Shown: positions 11,501 through 22,480, numbered from the stretch's first letter. The stretch is DNA of 64,000 bases from Drechmeria coniospora (GCF_001625195.1 NC_054389.1:9606520-9670519), one strand, 5' to 3'. Made by a program: numbers and translations. Notes: generated by a model from the sequence alone, not told the origin.

Positions 11501-11936
11501 AGCATCCATCTCGGGCGAATCTAGAATTCCCGTGGGGGAACCATGTTCACCCAGAACGACGACGTTTTGTGAACAGCGATCGTCGGGTCCGTCGGAGGAT
11601 ATCGACTCCATTATCGGCATTCCAGCCAGCGACGGCAGCCAATTATTCGTTTCGTATCAGCCTGAGGGACCGGACCCGATCCCGATCGCGCAGGAGGTGC
11701 CCCTGCATTGGCTGCCGCCAAATGAATCTACGCCATCGGCGAAGGCTCGCGTCGTTGTGCCATACGCTAAAAACAACGGTCTGTTTCATTACTCGTCTGG
11801 AATTCCATTCGCACCGCGACAGGAAGATACCACGGCAAAGCTGGAGCCGGACGCCTCCACAGGGGCTTCCTTGGTGACCAAAGTAGACGACAAGCCAGGT
11901 TCTGTATGGGATGTACCTGAAACACCACGGAAGTAG
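8551..11936 (+). CDS. HOS3: HOS3-type histone deacetylase
   Basis: Zinc-dependent lysine deacetylase of the fungal Hos3 group, predicted 1,110 residues. Exon 1 is 8551-10875 and exon 2 is 10929-11936; the 53-nt intron has GTACGT, branch CTAAT and GGTAG, and both exons join in phase 0. The catalytic region spans roughly residues 155-560. It contains GVRPPGHHCS (paired His 348-349), the metal-binding DFDLHHGDGS, FFSAGFDASE and VLEGGYS. A Ser/Thr-rich N-terminal tail (about 150 residues) and a long, apparently disordered C-terminal extension flank the domain. The frame is open upstream to a TTG, but 8551 is the first ATG. Yeast Hos3 is about 700 residues, so the tails account for the extra length. 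The gene converges on HIS2. Confidence 0.92.
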
Positions 11937-12296
11937 TTGGTGGACCCGGTAATGATCACAAAACAAATGTAGGCGACATTTCACTTCCCGGAGTTGCGCT
12001 TGGAGTATGGATTCATTCTGTTTGTTTGTCGGGACGCAGGAGCCGCGCAAGCCTCACACCAACTGGGCCACAGGTGTCAGGCCTGGTGCAGAACTGGGTT
12101 TGACGGCGGTTTTTTCTCTATTCTAGGAGCGTCAGATTGGAGGCTCCCGCCGATCTTCAGGTAATTTTTGCATGATACCCATCTGCCCATGAGGCTATCT
12201 ATGTTGTTTACGTCTACATCCTGGGTTGTCCGTCTATGCTCTAAAGTATTTGACACAGATGTCGCGATGCGATGATGGCGATTCACATGCAGGGGC
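11937..12296. other. Convergent intergenic region HOS3/HIS2
   Basis: This 360-bp stretch holds only the 3' flanks of two convergent genes. There are no GTAC-type repeats and no coding signal. Confidence 0.6.
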
Positions 12297-13373
12297 CTAC
12301 TTGAAATGCCGTTTGAAGTCTTCAAGCGACACGGGCGTATCCTCAAGAACGGCCTTGGTGGAGCTCTCGACGCCGGCCGGTGTTTTCCGCCGGAAAGTCC
12401 AAACATGCTCGACGCCGAGACTCTCGAGATATGCGATGCCCCGAGCGTAATTGGTGGCAACATGAGCGATGCCATGACTGTCGTCAGACATGGTGAATTT
12501 CCCGCCAATCTTGAGCCATTCCTGCCAGTCAATGTCAGCGGGTGCTTCGCGGCCGTGCACTTTGCTCGCTGGCGAAGTGAATAAAGGTGGACAAGTATAG
12601 CGCACCTCGGCAATGATGCGGCACGGGTATGGCTCGGCGAGGCCCTTCCTCAGCGCGGCGGTGTTGCATTCGATCCAGCCACCTTGCTCCCTCACAAGGG
12701 CGAGGTTTCGCCTGACCTTTTCCCAGACGGCGTTCCACTGGCGCACGTCCCGAGAGGGGAATTTGCTGAGGAGGCGAATGAGATCGAAGTGGCCAACGAC
12801 GCGGGGCCTCAGGGCACGCAGCATGTCGTACTGCAAATCGTAGTAGTCCTCAAAGAGAGATTCTTCGCTGCCACCCGAGACATCGACGGCTCTCGCGTAG
12901 TGGACGGTGTCATAGTCGATGGGCAGTCCGTGCACGTGGTGGACGGAGCCGATGAAGTAGTCGACCGTGGGGGGGGCGTCGAAGAGGGCACGCACGCGGG
13001 AGGCACACTTCGGACGAATGAACTCGGACTCGAAGCCGACGAGGATGTGGATCTGACCGGCGTACTTGGCTCGCAGACGCTCGGCCTCGACGAGGTACGC
13101 TTCGTGCCGAACAGGCAAGGCCGAGAGCTGGGCCTCGGGATCGTCCAGCTAGGTGACAGAGGAGACAAGATGAGCGATGGGTACTGCCGAACGAAGATCG
13201 AACGGATTCACCTCTTCCGGGTACAGGTCCTGCTCTTCGTAGCGGGGCATGTGCTCGGTGAGACCAATTGTCTCGAAGCCGACGGATATGGCGTGACGGA
13301 TGATGTCCTCGAGCTGATCCACAGCATGACCGGGGCAGAACTGCCCCGAGTGGCAGTGCATCGTGAATGCCAT
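12297..13373 (-). CDS. HIS2: Histidinol-phosphatase, PHP family
   Basis: Dephosphorylates L-histidinol phosphate, the penultimate part of histidine synthesis. Exons on the minus strand are 13373-13212, 13148-12606 and 12521-12297, giving 309 residues, the usual fungal size. Intron 1 (63 nt, GTGAAT...CCTAG) restores LYPEE-LDDPEAQ. Intron 2 (84 nt, GTGCGC, branch CTGAC, GGCAG) is a multiple of three with no stop, so the unspliced message also reads through; removing it restores RIIAE-EWLKIGGKF. PHP metal ligands are visible in MHCHSGQFC, LTEHMPRY, GFESEF, GSVHHVHG, GHFDLIR and MSDDSHG. ATG 13373 gives MAFTMHCHSG, matching the family start; codons before it begin with TTG. A degenerate relative lies at about 21.5 kb. 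Confidence 0.92.
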
Positions 13374-14119
13374 TTCGACCGGCAAGGGCAATTTCTCTCA
13401 CTACTGGAGATTGTCCCAGGTATCATGGGTTGCAAAGGTAGGACGATGATGCATCTTGATATCATTAGCCATCAGATCAGTATCGGGGGCCCCGCTTACA
13501 TCATAGCAGTATTAATACTATTACTTCGTACTCAGTAATTAGCATGCGCTAGTATATTAAAAGACGGATCCGTAACGCTGTCGTGTCTACAGTACGTAGC
13601 GGGGCAGTCACGTGTGGATTTTGGGACCAGAACTCATGGGCTTGGGGCCTATTACTATGTAGGCTGCTGCCAACCATTTTCCCCTGGCAAGAATCGTGTC
13701 GGCGAACGTTTTGAAGAATCGAATCAGTGGCAGGCACAATACATTGGTTTTACGCCGAAATCATCGCCCACTCATAGGTAGCACACGGGAAACGATTGAA
13801 TCAATTTTCATCACTACAAGTCATTGTGGTTGAGCCAGTCATCAACGTAAGCAAAATTCATATGGTGCATATGATACCCGCTGGTGCACTCACTTATGTG
13901 CACTCCTCCACAGGGAATCGGCATTAAGCATTACACAGTAGAATATCCGCGCGATGCAGTTCTAATTTGATGCGGTAGACGCGCTGCAATAGAAATATAA
14001 TAAAATACAACATGACCCATACTATACAGTATTCTGGAAAACAACCTGCCAGTGACGGCGCCTTCGAACGACACAACAACTGGTAGATAGCCGGAGATGT
14101 GCACACTGCTGCTACATCC
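13374..14119. other. Intergenic: HIS2 promoter and ABC transporter 3' flank
   Basis: This 746-bp region is between two minus-strand genes. It includes a CACGTG hexamer near 13610 and a short GTAC/TACT patch at 13495-13560. I saw no Gcn4/CPC1-type TGACTC site upstream of HIS2 and no gene. Confidence 0.5.
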
Positions 14120-17100
14120 TCAAGATTTCCACAGCGCTTTCTTCCACCACGGTGTCGTCTTCCCATTTTCCCTCTTGTAGCCCTCCTCCACGACTTCATG
14201 CTGGCCAACAATGGCCAGGAACACTTCATTGAGCGTCGTCGGCCCAACGCTGTAGTGAGCGATTCCGAGGGAGCTCTTGTGGTCCTCCAGCATGAGCAGT
14301 AGCCGTCCAATAGCGCCGCTCGCATTGCTGGGACCCTCCTCCTTGGCCAATTCTCGTCGCGTCATTGCCGTCACCGAGGACGCCGGAACGGAGAAGCGCA
14401 TCTGGCCGTGGAAAGTCTTCTGGTCCACCTCGGCACCTACGAACGTGTCGAGGACCCAAGAACGGACACGGTCCATTTCTTCCTCGCTCGAGTGGGGTGC
14501 CGTCCTGCTTACGAGATGGACGTGAAGAGTGTCACCGAACCGATGGCGCAAACCATCCGTCGTGCCCAGGGCGAGCATTCTCCGGGCCACGATGCCTGCC
14601 CGATTCGCGAGCGCGTCGGCTTCCTCCATGCTATGTGTGGTGAGTAGAATCGATCGGCCAGGGACGATCGCTTCGAGCGTCCGCCACATGATTCTTTTGG
14701 CCGCCGCATCGAGCCCGGAGGAGGGCTCGTCGAGGAGAAGTACCGACGGATTGCCTGTAATGGCAATCCCGAGGGACAGCTTCCGCTTGTTGCCCCCGGA
14801 CAGCGTGTGGGCCGTGACATTCGCGTACGCCTCCAAGCCAACGGCGCATATCACGGCCTGGAGCTGGTGCTTCACATCGGTGATGCCCCTGATGCGAGCG
14901 TAGTGCTCGAGGTGCTCGAGCACCGTCATGGAGTCGACGGCATCGAATTGCGGGCAAACTCCGAGGTTCTGACGCGCGAGCGCCCGATTCTTGTTGACCG
15001 AGGCCCCTTCGACAAATACGTCGCCCCCTTTGCGGCTCGGCGCGACATCGCCACGGATCAAGGCGATCGTGGTGGACTTTCCAGCGCCATTGGGCCCGAG
15101 CAGGGCAAATACCTCCCCGTGCGGGACGCCAAAAGTGACGTTGTCAACTACCGTGTTCTTTCCGAAAGCTTTGGTCAGGTGCACGACGCGAAGGCCGTCG
15201 GCATGCTCGCCAGGGCCGTCGACGCGGACAAGCTCGTTTGCAATCTCCGCGTCGTCGACCTCCTTAGATTGTTCGGCCGTCTCGGTCGAAAGTTTTCCGT
15301 AACCGCTCTCGAGCCAAATGACAAGTCCGAAAAGCAGCATGGCTTGGACGGCAAGATACAGAATGGGTCCGCCGTAGGCAGTCATGGCGCCGGGGTAGGC
15401 CTGGAGTTTATCGTCATCGCACGTCGTCGAGAACGTGTTAAGCGCGACGAAAAGGGCTCGAATTAGGGATCCGGTGGGGAAAATGGCCGAGATGACCCAA
15501 TTGGCAATGAGGATGTTACTGTTCATCGACGCAGCCGGTGAGTACGTGAGGACGAACAAGTAGGTGATGACGTATACGGCAAATCCGACACCTTGAAACA
15601 CGGACGTCGCGGCGTAGGTAGCCAGCGAACTATGACATACAAGGGAAAAGAAGTAGGCGACCTCAATGGAGACGATGCCATACAGCATAAAGACCGGGAA
15701 GAGATATGCTGGGTGGTACCAGACATTGGAAGTCGCCACGAAAATGACGCTGACGATGCCCATGGAAACAAGAATGATGGAAAAGTCAAAGATAAGGTGG
15801 GCGCTCCAGACGGGCAAGGTTCGCGCACCGCTCGAGTACTGTAAGCTGCGGACTTTCGTGCGCCGTTCGATGTTCGGGTACAGGCCGAAAAGGCCTGGAT
15901 AGATCGAACAGGCCAGAACGAAGTAGACGACGAGCTGAAGGGCTTTCCCGGTAAAGGGGGCGACAGGATAGTCGAAATGAGCATACATCGTCGCTATGCT
16001 CATGTTGGCCAGCATCGTGTCGAGGAGGTTCTGGCTGATGACAGATGTGTACATGGACAACTCGTCCGCTTTATAGGCGACGGTCGGTGTAGTGGCAGAA
16101 TCGCCAAGCCACCAGCCGCCGGGCGTTGTGTTCTTGCGATTGTCCGTGATGAAGGAATCGAAGGTGGCAAGAGACGCGACGAGCGACAATGTTGCGTTGC
16201 CGAGGGACATTTCACCGTTTCCGCCAGCACCGCTGCCAGTGTCGCTTCCACGCCCGCCGGATTTGGCTGGAAAGTAGGGCCTGAACAGGTCGCCGACAGC
16301 GCTGGTGAACATGGAAGAGGGACCGGCGACGACACTGGCCTCGCCGATCAAGTCGGCAAAGTCCTCGTTGGAGTTCTGGCTACTCTGGTCGATGGGGGTG
16401 CATCCCACTGGGGCCTCATTCCTGACCAGGAGCTGGGTGATGGCCGCAGCGATGATTGGTATGACAAAGGCAGCCACATAGGGAACCCAGTTGGTCTTAA
16501 AGATGACAAGACGTTTGCGAAGAAACACGACAATCTGCTTCCCCAACGAAACGGGACGTCCCGTCAACAAGCACAAGGTCCCAATTTCGGCATCCTCAAA
16601 GGCGTTGGCCCCCTTGGGTTCGTGGGGAGATTTTTCCATCGAAACAAAAGGACGCGCCTCGTTGGAATGAGGAGGGACTTTTTTATCTTCTACTTCCTCG
16701 GCCAGGTTGAGAAAGACATCTTCTATGGTCGGACCAGAGAGCTGGTACGGGATTCCTTCCGCCTCGAGGGTGCGAACAACCTGGGCAGCGAGACCAGACG
16801 ACGGAGCAGTGTACTTGATGCTGTTGGCCGTTGTCTGACACCGAACACCGTCTATTTGAGGAGCACGCTGACTGGCACGCTCGTTGAGAACGTGGACCTG
16901 ATACCCGGCACCGAAGGCATCCTTGAGCTGAGCGGACGAGCCCTCGGCACGCAGTCGACCCTTGGACAGGATGGCAATCTTGTCGGCGAGGAGGTCGGCC
17001 TCGTCGAGGAAGTGCGTCGTCATGATGATCGTTCTGTTTCCGCGTTCAGACAGCAAGATGTCCCATATCTTTCGCCGTGACAGGGGGTCGATGCCAGAAG

Positions 17101-19015
17101 ACACCTCATCGACGCAGCAGACGGCACTGTCGCCGGTTAGCATCATACCTAGCTGGAGCTTCCTCTTTTGACCTCCAGACAGGGTCCCGGCTAAGGCGTT
17201 GGTCTTTTGCCCGAGGCCGATGGCGTCGATCAAAGCGCCGGTCTCCTCCTCGGTCGCATACTTGGTGGGAGATTTCAGTTGGTTGAAGATCTTGATGTGG
17301 TCCTTGACCGTGAGCTCGTCCCACAGGACGTTCTTCTGGGGCGCGACACCAAGGCCGCCGCCGACGTCGATGAAGACGTTTCCCTTGGAAAGATTGCTGA
17401 TGCCGGCGATGATGTCGAGCGTCGTGCTTTTACCACTGCCGTTGGCGCCGAGGAGGACGAGGATCTGGCCCTTCTTGGCGGTCAATGTCAAGTCGTCGAC
17501 TGCGACGATGTCCCGGGAGCGCGAGGGAGAGAGAAAGGAGAAGAGGCGGCGCAAAAAGGTGGGGTGGAAAGTTTTGGTCATATGCTCGACGCGCACGATG
17601 TCGACTCGACCCTCTGATGCCGCCGACTTGGGGAGTTCGGATGGGACGTTTCGAACACCCGTCGTGACGCCGTGGAATTTTCGCTCTAGGTAGGCGGCGA
17701 CGACGGGATAAACAACGACTTGAATGGCGAGAAAGACCCAGAGAACAACGGCTGGCACGTTCCAGGGGCTGTTGGGCGGCGCACGGAGCAAATTGGCACC
17801 GACGCCTTCTTGCTCGTAGCGGGCAACGTAAGTGATGAAGAAGACGAAATTGCAGGGCGTAAAGAGCAGACTCAGGATGACGACGGCGCCAGTACCGGGT
17901 TTCGTCAGCGCTTGGGCAATGATGCCGAGAACAATCCAGCTGACGGCAGTGACGACGCCGGACAGCTGTGCCTTGCGGAAGAAGGAGGCGCCAAGGAGTG
18001 ACATGGAGGTGATGGCGACGCCGGCGAGGACGAAGAAGACGACCAAGATTGCCACGCTCGTGTTTTTCCAGATCATAACGCCGCAGATGACGGCGGCGGC
18101 GATCCAACCGGGCGTGTAGGTAAGGATAAAGGCGTTGTGGTGGGAGATGAAGCGGGCCAACTGACGGTGCCAGCTTTTCTCCGCCGGCATCATGGCGTCG
18201 ATGAGCTGGGAAAGGCCCTTTTCACGCTCGGTGGCGATGAGGCCCGGCATGTGATAGCAGACGCCGATGAGGGCGATGAGAAAGGATACGCTAAGGTAGT
18301 TGATGAAGGAGGCCTGGTACTGCCGTCGGACTTTGGCCTGGCGCTCATCCTCCGTCAGGGCTGTGTACGGGTACTGCGAAGTCGTCTCGGGGAAGGACGA
18401 TCCGGCGATGGCGGCATCGACAGCACGCTGCAGTGGCATGGCGTATATCTCGGCGTCGTTGGATTCCAAGCCGACCTTGAACCGGTTGCCGAGGCCGCCA
18501 TCGGCGCGCAAGGTGTAGTTCCAGAGACCGCCAGTCCCTTGGTCGGGAGATGAATGGAAGACGACGGCGCCGAAGCAGGGCGAGGTTCCCATGATGGAGC
18601 TGCGGCAGACGTAGCCGAGCTCATCCTCGCTGGCCAACCTCGTCGCGTTCTTCCCGGCGCCGGCTACAATTTTGGCAATGGTGTCGATGACGCGGCCGAC
18701 GTCACCGGCGGCATAGCCGTTGTCGACTAGAGCAACGGTGTTGCGGCCGCCATCCGCTTGGGAGAGGGCGTCGGCGAGAGCGAGAACGTTTCGCGGGTGT
18801 CCGATTCCGAATTCCGAGTTGGGCCTGTTGAAGTTTTGGCCGAGGCCAAGATAGACGGATAAGAGTATGGGAAGGACGAGGGCGCTGTAGATGGTGGAAA
18901 CGCGGTGGCGGACGAGGATGATTTTGAGCGTCTTGTAGGCGAGCGTGTTGATCTGCCGGTATAGATCCATCTCTCCTGAAAGCCTGTGCCTGCTGAATTG
19001 CGGACGAGGTTGCAT
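14120..19015 (-). CDS. Full-length ABCA-type ABC transporter
   Basis: Predicted 1,631-residue ATP-driven membrane transporter, one uninterrupted exon. The order is TMD1-NBD1-TMD2-NBD2, as in the ABCA (ABC1) subfamily. A first hydrophobic segment (ALVLPILLSVYLGLG) precedes a large extracytoplasmic loop, then a group of helices. NBD1 starts near residue 500 with Walker A GANGSGKST (about 523), signature LSGGQKRK and Walker B CCVDEVSSG. A second loop/helix set follows. NBD2 has Walker A GPNGAGKST (about 1307), signature LSGGNKRK and Walker B LLLDEPSSG. ATG 19015 (MQPRPQFSRH) is the first ATG of the frame; 18970 (MDLYRQ) is a possible alternative. ABCA proteins usually move lipids; substrate and membrane cannot be read from sequence. 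The class is absent from baker's yeast. Confidence 0.9.
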   Translation of the reverse strand: MQPRPQFSRHRLSGEMDLYRQINTLAYKTLKIILVRHRVSTIYSALVLPILLSVYLGLGQNFNRPNSEFGIGHPRNVLALADALSQADGGRNTVALVDNGYAAGDVGRVIDTIAKIVAGAGKNATRLASEDELGYVCRSSIMGTSPCFGAVVFHSSPDQGTGGLWNYTLRADGGLGNRFKVGLESNDAEIYAMPLQRAVDAAIAGSSFPETTSQYPYTALTEDERQAKVRRQYQASFINYLSVSFLIALIGVCYHMPGLIATEREKGLSQLIDAMMPAEKSWHRQLARFISHHNAFILTYTPGWIAAAVICGVMIWKNTSVAILVVFFVLAGVAITSMSLLGASFFRKAQLSGVVTAVSWIVLGIIAQALTKPGTGAVVILSLLFTPCNFVFFITYVARYEQEGVGANLLRAPPNSPWNVPAVVLWVFLAIQVVVYPVVAAYLERKFHGVTTGVRNVPSELPKSAASEGRVDIVRVEHMTKTFHPTFLRRLFSFLSPSRSRDIVAVDDLTLTAKKGQILVLLGANGSGKSTTLDIIAGISNLSKGNVFIDVGGGLGVAPQKNVLWDELTVKDHIKIFNQLKSPTKYATEEETGALIDAIGLGQKTNALAGTLSGGQKRKLQLGMMLTGDSAVCCVDEVSSGIDPLSRRKIWDILLSERGNRTIIMTTHFLDEADLLADKIAILSKGRLRAEGSSAQLKDAFGAGYQVHVLNERASQRAPQIDGVRCQTTANSIKYTAPSSGLAAQVVRTLEAEGIPYQLSGPTIEDVFLNLAEEVEDKKVPPHSNEARPFVSMEKSPHEPKGANAFEDAEIGTLCLLTGRPVSLGKQIVVFLRKRLVIFKTNWVPYVAAFVIPIIAAAITQLLVRNEAPVGCTPIDQSSQNSNEDFADLIGEASVVAGPSSMFTSAVGDLFRPYFPAKSGGRGSDTGSGAGGNGEMSLGNATLSLVASLATFDSFITDNRKNTTPGGWWLGDSATTPTVAYKADELSMYTSVISQNLLDTMLANMSIATMYAHFDYPVAPFTGKALQLVVYFVLACSIYPGLFGLYPNIERRTKVRSLQYSSGARTLPVWSAHLIFDFSIILVSMGIVSVIFVATSNVWYHPAYLFPVFMLYGIVSIEVAYFFSLVCHSSLATYAATSVFQGVGFAVYVITYLFVLTYSPAASMNSNILIANWVISAIFPTGSLIRALFVALNTFSTTCDDDKLQAYPGAMTAYGGPILYLAVQAMLLFGLVIWLESGYGKLSTETAEQSKEVDDAEIANELVRVDGPGEHADGLRVVHLTKAFGKNTVVDNVTFGVPHGEVFALLGPNGAGKSTTIALIRGDVAPSRKGGDVFVEGASVNKNRALARQNLGVCPQFDAVDSMTVLEHLEHYARIRGITDVKHQLQAVICAVGLEAYANVTAHTLSGGNKRKLSLGIAITGNPSVLLLDEPSSGLDAAAKRIMWRTLEAIVPGRSILLTTHSMEEADALANRAGIVARRMLALGTTDGLRHRFGDTLHVHLVSRTAPHSSEEEMDRVRSWVLDTFVGAEVDQKTFHGQMRFSVPASSVTAMTRRELAKEEGPSNASGAIGRLLLMLEDHKSSLGIAHYSVGPTTLNEVFLAIVGQHEVVEEGYKRENGKTTPWWKKALWKS

Positions 19016-21499
19016 GGTATCCAAACGAGGCGTTGAGCTGTGAGGTGTCCGGTTGTCATCTGGCTCCGTTGGCGTTGAGGCAATTGCGATTACTGTCCGG
19101 TGCCGGGCAAAGGACGCGGTGCTAGTATACAATAAGTACGTCGGTCCTGGGAGAAGGGAGACGACAAAGGGGCGCCGTTCTACCAAAGTGATATTCCTTC
19201 AATGCTGGCTTGGATGGCGACGGAAAGCCGAGAGTTTCGACTCTGCCATGTCTTGGTGCTGGATCATTGGTTCTGTCAAACTCATAACGGTCGACAAAAC
19301 TTTCAAGTGGAGCGGCGTCTTTGTTTCTTTATAGCAAGCAGTCGCGATAGTCTATCCCATTCCCACGACGAAAGGCGACCGCCGAAGCCAGGGTTTCCAT
19401 CGGGTAAGGCTGACTGCAACACAGACGGGAAGACGCAATTCCCACGTGTGTCTCGCAAGGGTGGATAATGGCGGACCGCTGCTGAGTGCCAGCCTGTGGG
19501 CTGAGGTAGACAGGCATCTTCAATTCCTCAACACCCGACGTGTCGTTGGCTGTTGGTGTGCGAGGCGTTCAACTATGAGGGAGGCGAAAGAGAGTTACAT
19601 GCAGCCAGTTTGCGGATCTCTCACCGCCCAAGTGCGCCAAGCAGACAGCTGGTTCGCCTGACGGCAACAGGCACCGAGCTACGGGCAGGTGAGACGTCAT
19701 AAGGCCGCAGGCAAAGGACAGAACGAGCCACGCGACGTCTTGGCGTGGCAGGGATTTAAACGCGTATTGCTCGTATTCAGTTTGGCGACCAAATCGGGAA
19801 GCATCCACCAGTGCTGAAATGTCTTTCAGTGTTCTCCTTACTCCGCACTAAGCCCAGCTATTAATTAGCACATGTACTTGCTCAGAAGTACTCCGTAAGC
19901 ACAGTACATTATGTCACTGGCCAGGGGATAAAATCAAGGTACCCACTAGGTACGCGTATAGCAAGCCACGACCGTTTCAAGCCACTTTTTCACACCTACA
20001 CCTCCAGCCACAGGGCAACGATCCGTACATGTAAACCTATGCGATGCCGTGATTTTGCACGTGGACAAGACCCTTCAACTTTCTCATGGCCTAGGCCATG
20101 CTTCTGAAGGAGAAAAAAAGAGGAACCCAAAGCTTGTTGAGAATATGGTGTTGAGAATATGGTACCGGCGAGACCGAGTATCTCTTACGATGAGTCCCAT
20201 GACCATGTCCACGGTACAGCTCGCTTCTCCTTCCGCTGTTTCCTGCTACTTGCACCACTGTTAATATAACGCTGCACACTTGCGTGTTGCGGTCCGTCGA
20301 TGTGCCTGCTGCCGCCACGTTCAAGGTGGCTTGGACGAAGCGTCAGCTCATCAGTTTCGATGGGTGTGAAGTAAGCCGATATACGTCCGACGTAATGAAG
20401 AACAACGCAACTACATGTGAACCAGTGGGATCCTCATCCGACAGTCCTGCCGCGCCCCAGCGGCCAAGTTGTTGCTTGCAGACTAGAAAATCGGACTCAA
20501 AAGACTGGAATCCATTATCGGCACATTCCGCACCAGATTTAGCTGAAAGACAGACTGTCGTGATGCCTGCGGTCGTGATGCCTTCGGTAGCATTGAGCCA
20601 CGGAGCCAGCTGCCGAGGCCGAAATCAGGTTCCGCCAGAAGGCCCCTACAGAGTAAAGTAAACTCCCTCTCTGTACAGTACAGTGCTACATGTACCTTAT
20701 GTAGGTCGTCTTAAACGCTCACGGCAGAGGATTTGCAATGGGTCCATAGCACTGAAATGTAGGTGTACTTTTGTGAGCATTATGTTTGAGTGGCTGTCTG
20801 CCAAACAGCCCAGCACACACACGTTACTTAAAAGAGAGAAAGTTGTATCACTCAGAGAGATACCACGGTTTCAATGAACGATAAGGATAGACGGGGGAGA
20901 ACGATTACTATTCGTTGGGTGAGGCAAAAGGACGTAGAGCGCGGTCGTCCCTTTTTCTAGTGTCATCTTGTCTTGACGGCTCATTCAGCCGTGCCAACGC
21001 CCCAACGAAGGACATGTATTTAGAATTAGTAGTACGTAATTCCTGCATTGAAGAATCGGGAAACGTGCATACCTTGCGCTAACTGTCCATGCATGCGGGT
21101 ACAGAACGAAGTGTTTGACTTCCTTTCCGTGCTCTACACTGTTTTACAGTACTAAGTATTCCCGTATACATGTACGGAGTATGGAGTACCGCGTACATTA
21201 AAGGTGCAATGACACGCAATACCTGCGTAATATTACACGCCGAGGTAATTCGAGTATGGGTATATTACCCTTGGCAAAGCTGTCGGCTGTCGCGCATGTT
21301 GCGGCTAAGCTATCAGCAAAAAGTAAGAGTGTTCGTTGTACAGTAGAGGAAATAGTACATGTACACCCAGAATGCAAATCTTCTCAACCAACCGATACTT
21401 ATACGGAGTAGCAGGACCCGAACTCCAAAGGTCCAGCTGTAATGCTCTTCTAACATAGTCCCGCATGCACAAGTACACCTATTCAATATCATCGTTGCA

Positions 21500-21650
21500 G
21501 CCTCCTTCAGATTGTCGACGAGCCTTTTCTCGCAGTCAGACACCCACCTCTCGGGAGGGGGTTCGCTGAGGAGGCAGAGGAGATCGCGAACTGGCCGACG
21601 AGCGAGCATCGACTAAATGGCACGCCCCTGACGCTCCGATCTGCAAATGA
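21500..21650 (-). pseudogene. Degenerate HIS2-like fragment
   Basis: The segment resembles HIS2 exon 2 around the GHFDLIRLLSKFP motif (12750-12840). Over about 48 aligned bases I count roughly 40 identities, including an 11-base exact match GCTGAGGAGGC, a GAGATCG block and TGGCC-ACGA. A CTGCAAAT word follows at a similar distance in both. The relic has a one-base gap and a two-base insertion relative to HIS2, so the reading frame is broken: the minus strand reads GQF in one frame and then DLLCLLS in another. No start, metal-binding motif set or remaining exons are present. I read it as a decayed partial duplication; chance similarity of GC-rich sequence is the main alternative. Confidence 0.4.
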
Positions 21651-21849
21651 GGACTAATCGTCGGGTGAAGTCCCGGCATGCGCTACTGGACACCATACCA
21701 GGCACAGTAGGGGCGGGGATGGGGCGCAACTGGTCCAACCTCATCGATGTCCAGCAACTTCTGCTCTCCAGCTGTCTGGCTCGAGGGGACCAGTCATCAT
21801 CTCGGGTTCCAAGGACGGTGAGCTTCTTCTGGATTCTTGACTAGGTTGT

Positions 21850-22220
21850 ATTACTTGGGCACCTAAGTAAGTATGGCCATGATTCTCCTACAACCTACTA
21901 ATATCCAATTGCATATTTACACGAGTACAAGTAAATTTTTACTTACTGTACTTTATAGTTCTGGATTCACTTGACTAAGTTCTTGTAGAGGCACATGCAG
22001 TCCGTAATGTATACCCTTCATTCTACTTACTCGCAAATCTAAGTACTTGCGCAGTTGCGCTACTCTTGCAAGCACAAGTACCTGGACAAGGCCCTGGAAC
22101 CCTTGTCCATGACTTTCACCCTACTTCTACTACTAGCTCAACTGCATACTTACATAGTTGTATACTTATGGTTCTGGCTTCCCTCGACTACATGTACAAA
22201 TACAAGTACTTATGGACGTC
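21850..22220. repeat. GTAC/TACTTA-type low-complexity patch
   Basis: Runs of AAGTA, TACTTACT and ACAAGTAC words follow the HIS2-like relic. Canonical GTACTCCGTA units are rare here, so this is a looser version of the clusters seen elsewhere. Confidence 0.5.
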
Positions 22221-22480
22221 ATTCTTCGTAAACTCGGTTTCCCTGGCCAGCAATGGTGACAGACCCCTTCTGTCCTTTCCGCCCTTCCCAGGGCTACCAC
22301 GCATCTTGACACCATGGAATCAAACCGTTGCCACGAGCCGCAAGGGCGAGGCCGTATGTCTGGTCGGGCTATTTGTGAACAGGACACTCGTAGCCAAGCA
22401 GACCTCGGGACTGGTTGAATTTCTTGATAAAAGGACGAGCGCGGCCGGTGCTGTGCAGTGTATCAATTTCCCTGCCATCA

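Larger units (their letters stand above)
19016..22480. other. Long gene-poor intergenic region with repeat patches and a HIS2-like relic
   Basis: This 3.5-kb region separates the ABC transporter start from the 3' end of the Gln/Pro-rich gene. Contents are GTAC-type patches at about 19840-20050, 21130-21260 and 21850-22220, and a degenerate HIS2-like fragment at about 21500-21650 (separate entry). Short open frames at 19202-19660 and 20284-20661 show no domain or splice support. I see no intact gene. Confidence 0.5.

Noticed and set aside
12684..13538. 284-codon plus-strand frame across HIS2
   Set aside because: Antisense of two HIS2 exons and an intron; the conserved PHP motifs lie on the other strand.
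15977..17080. 367-codon plus-strand open frame opposite the ABC transporter
   Set aside because: It is the antisense shadow of a GC-rich conserved exon. It has no start context, domain or composition of its own.
20284..20661. 125-codon plus-strand frame downstream of the ABC gene promoter
   Set aside because: No signal peptide, domain, or intron structure; composition like the surrounding non-coding DNA.
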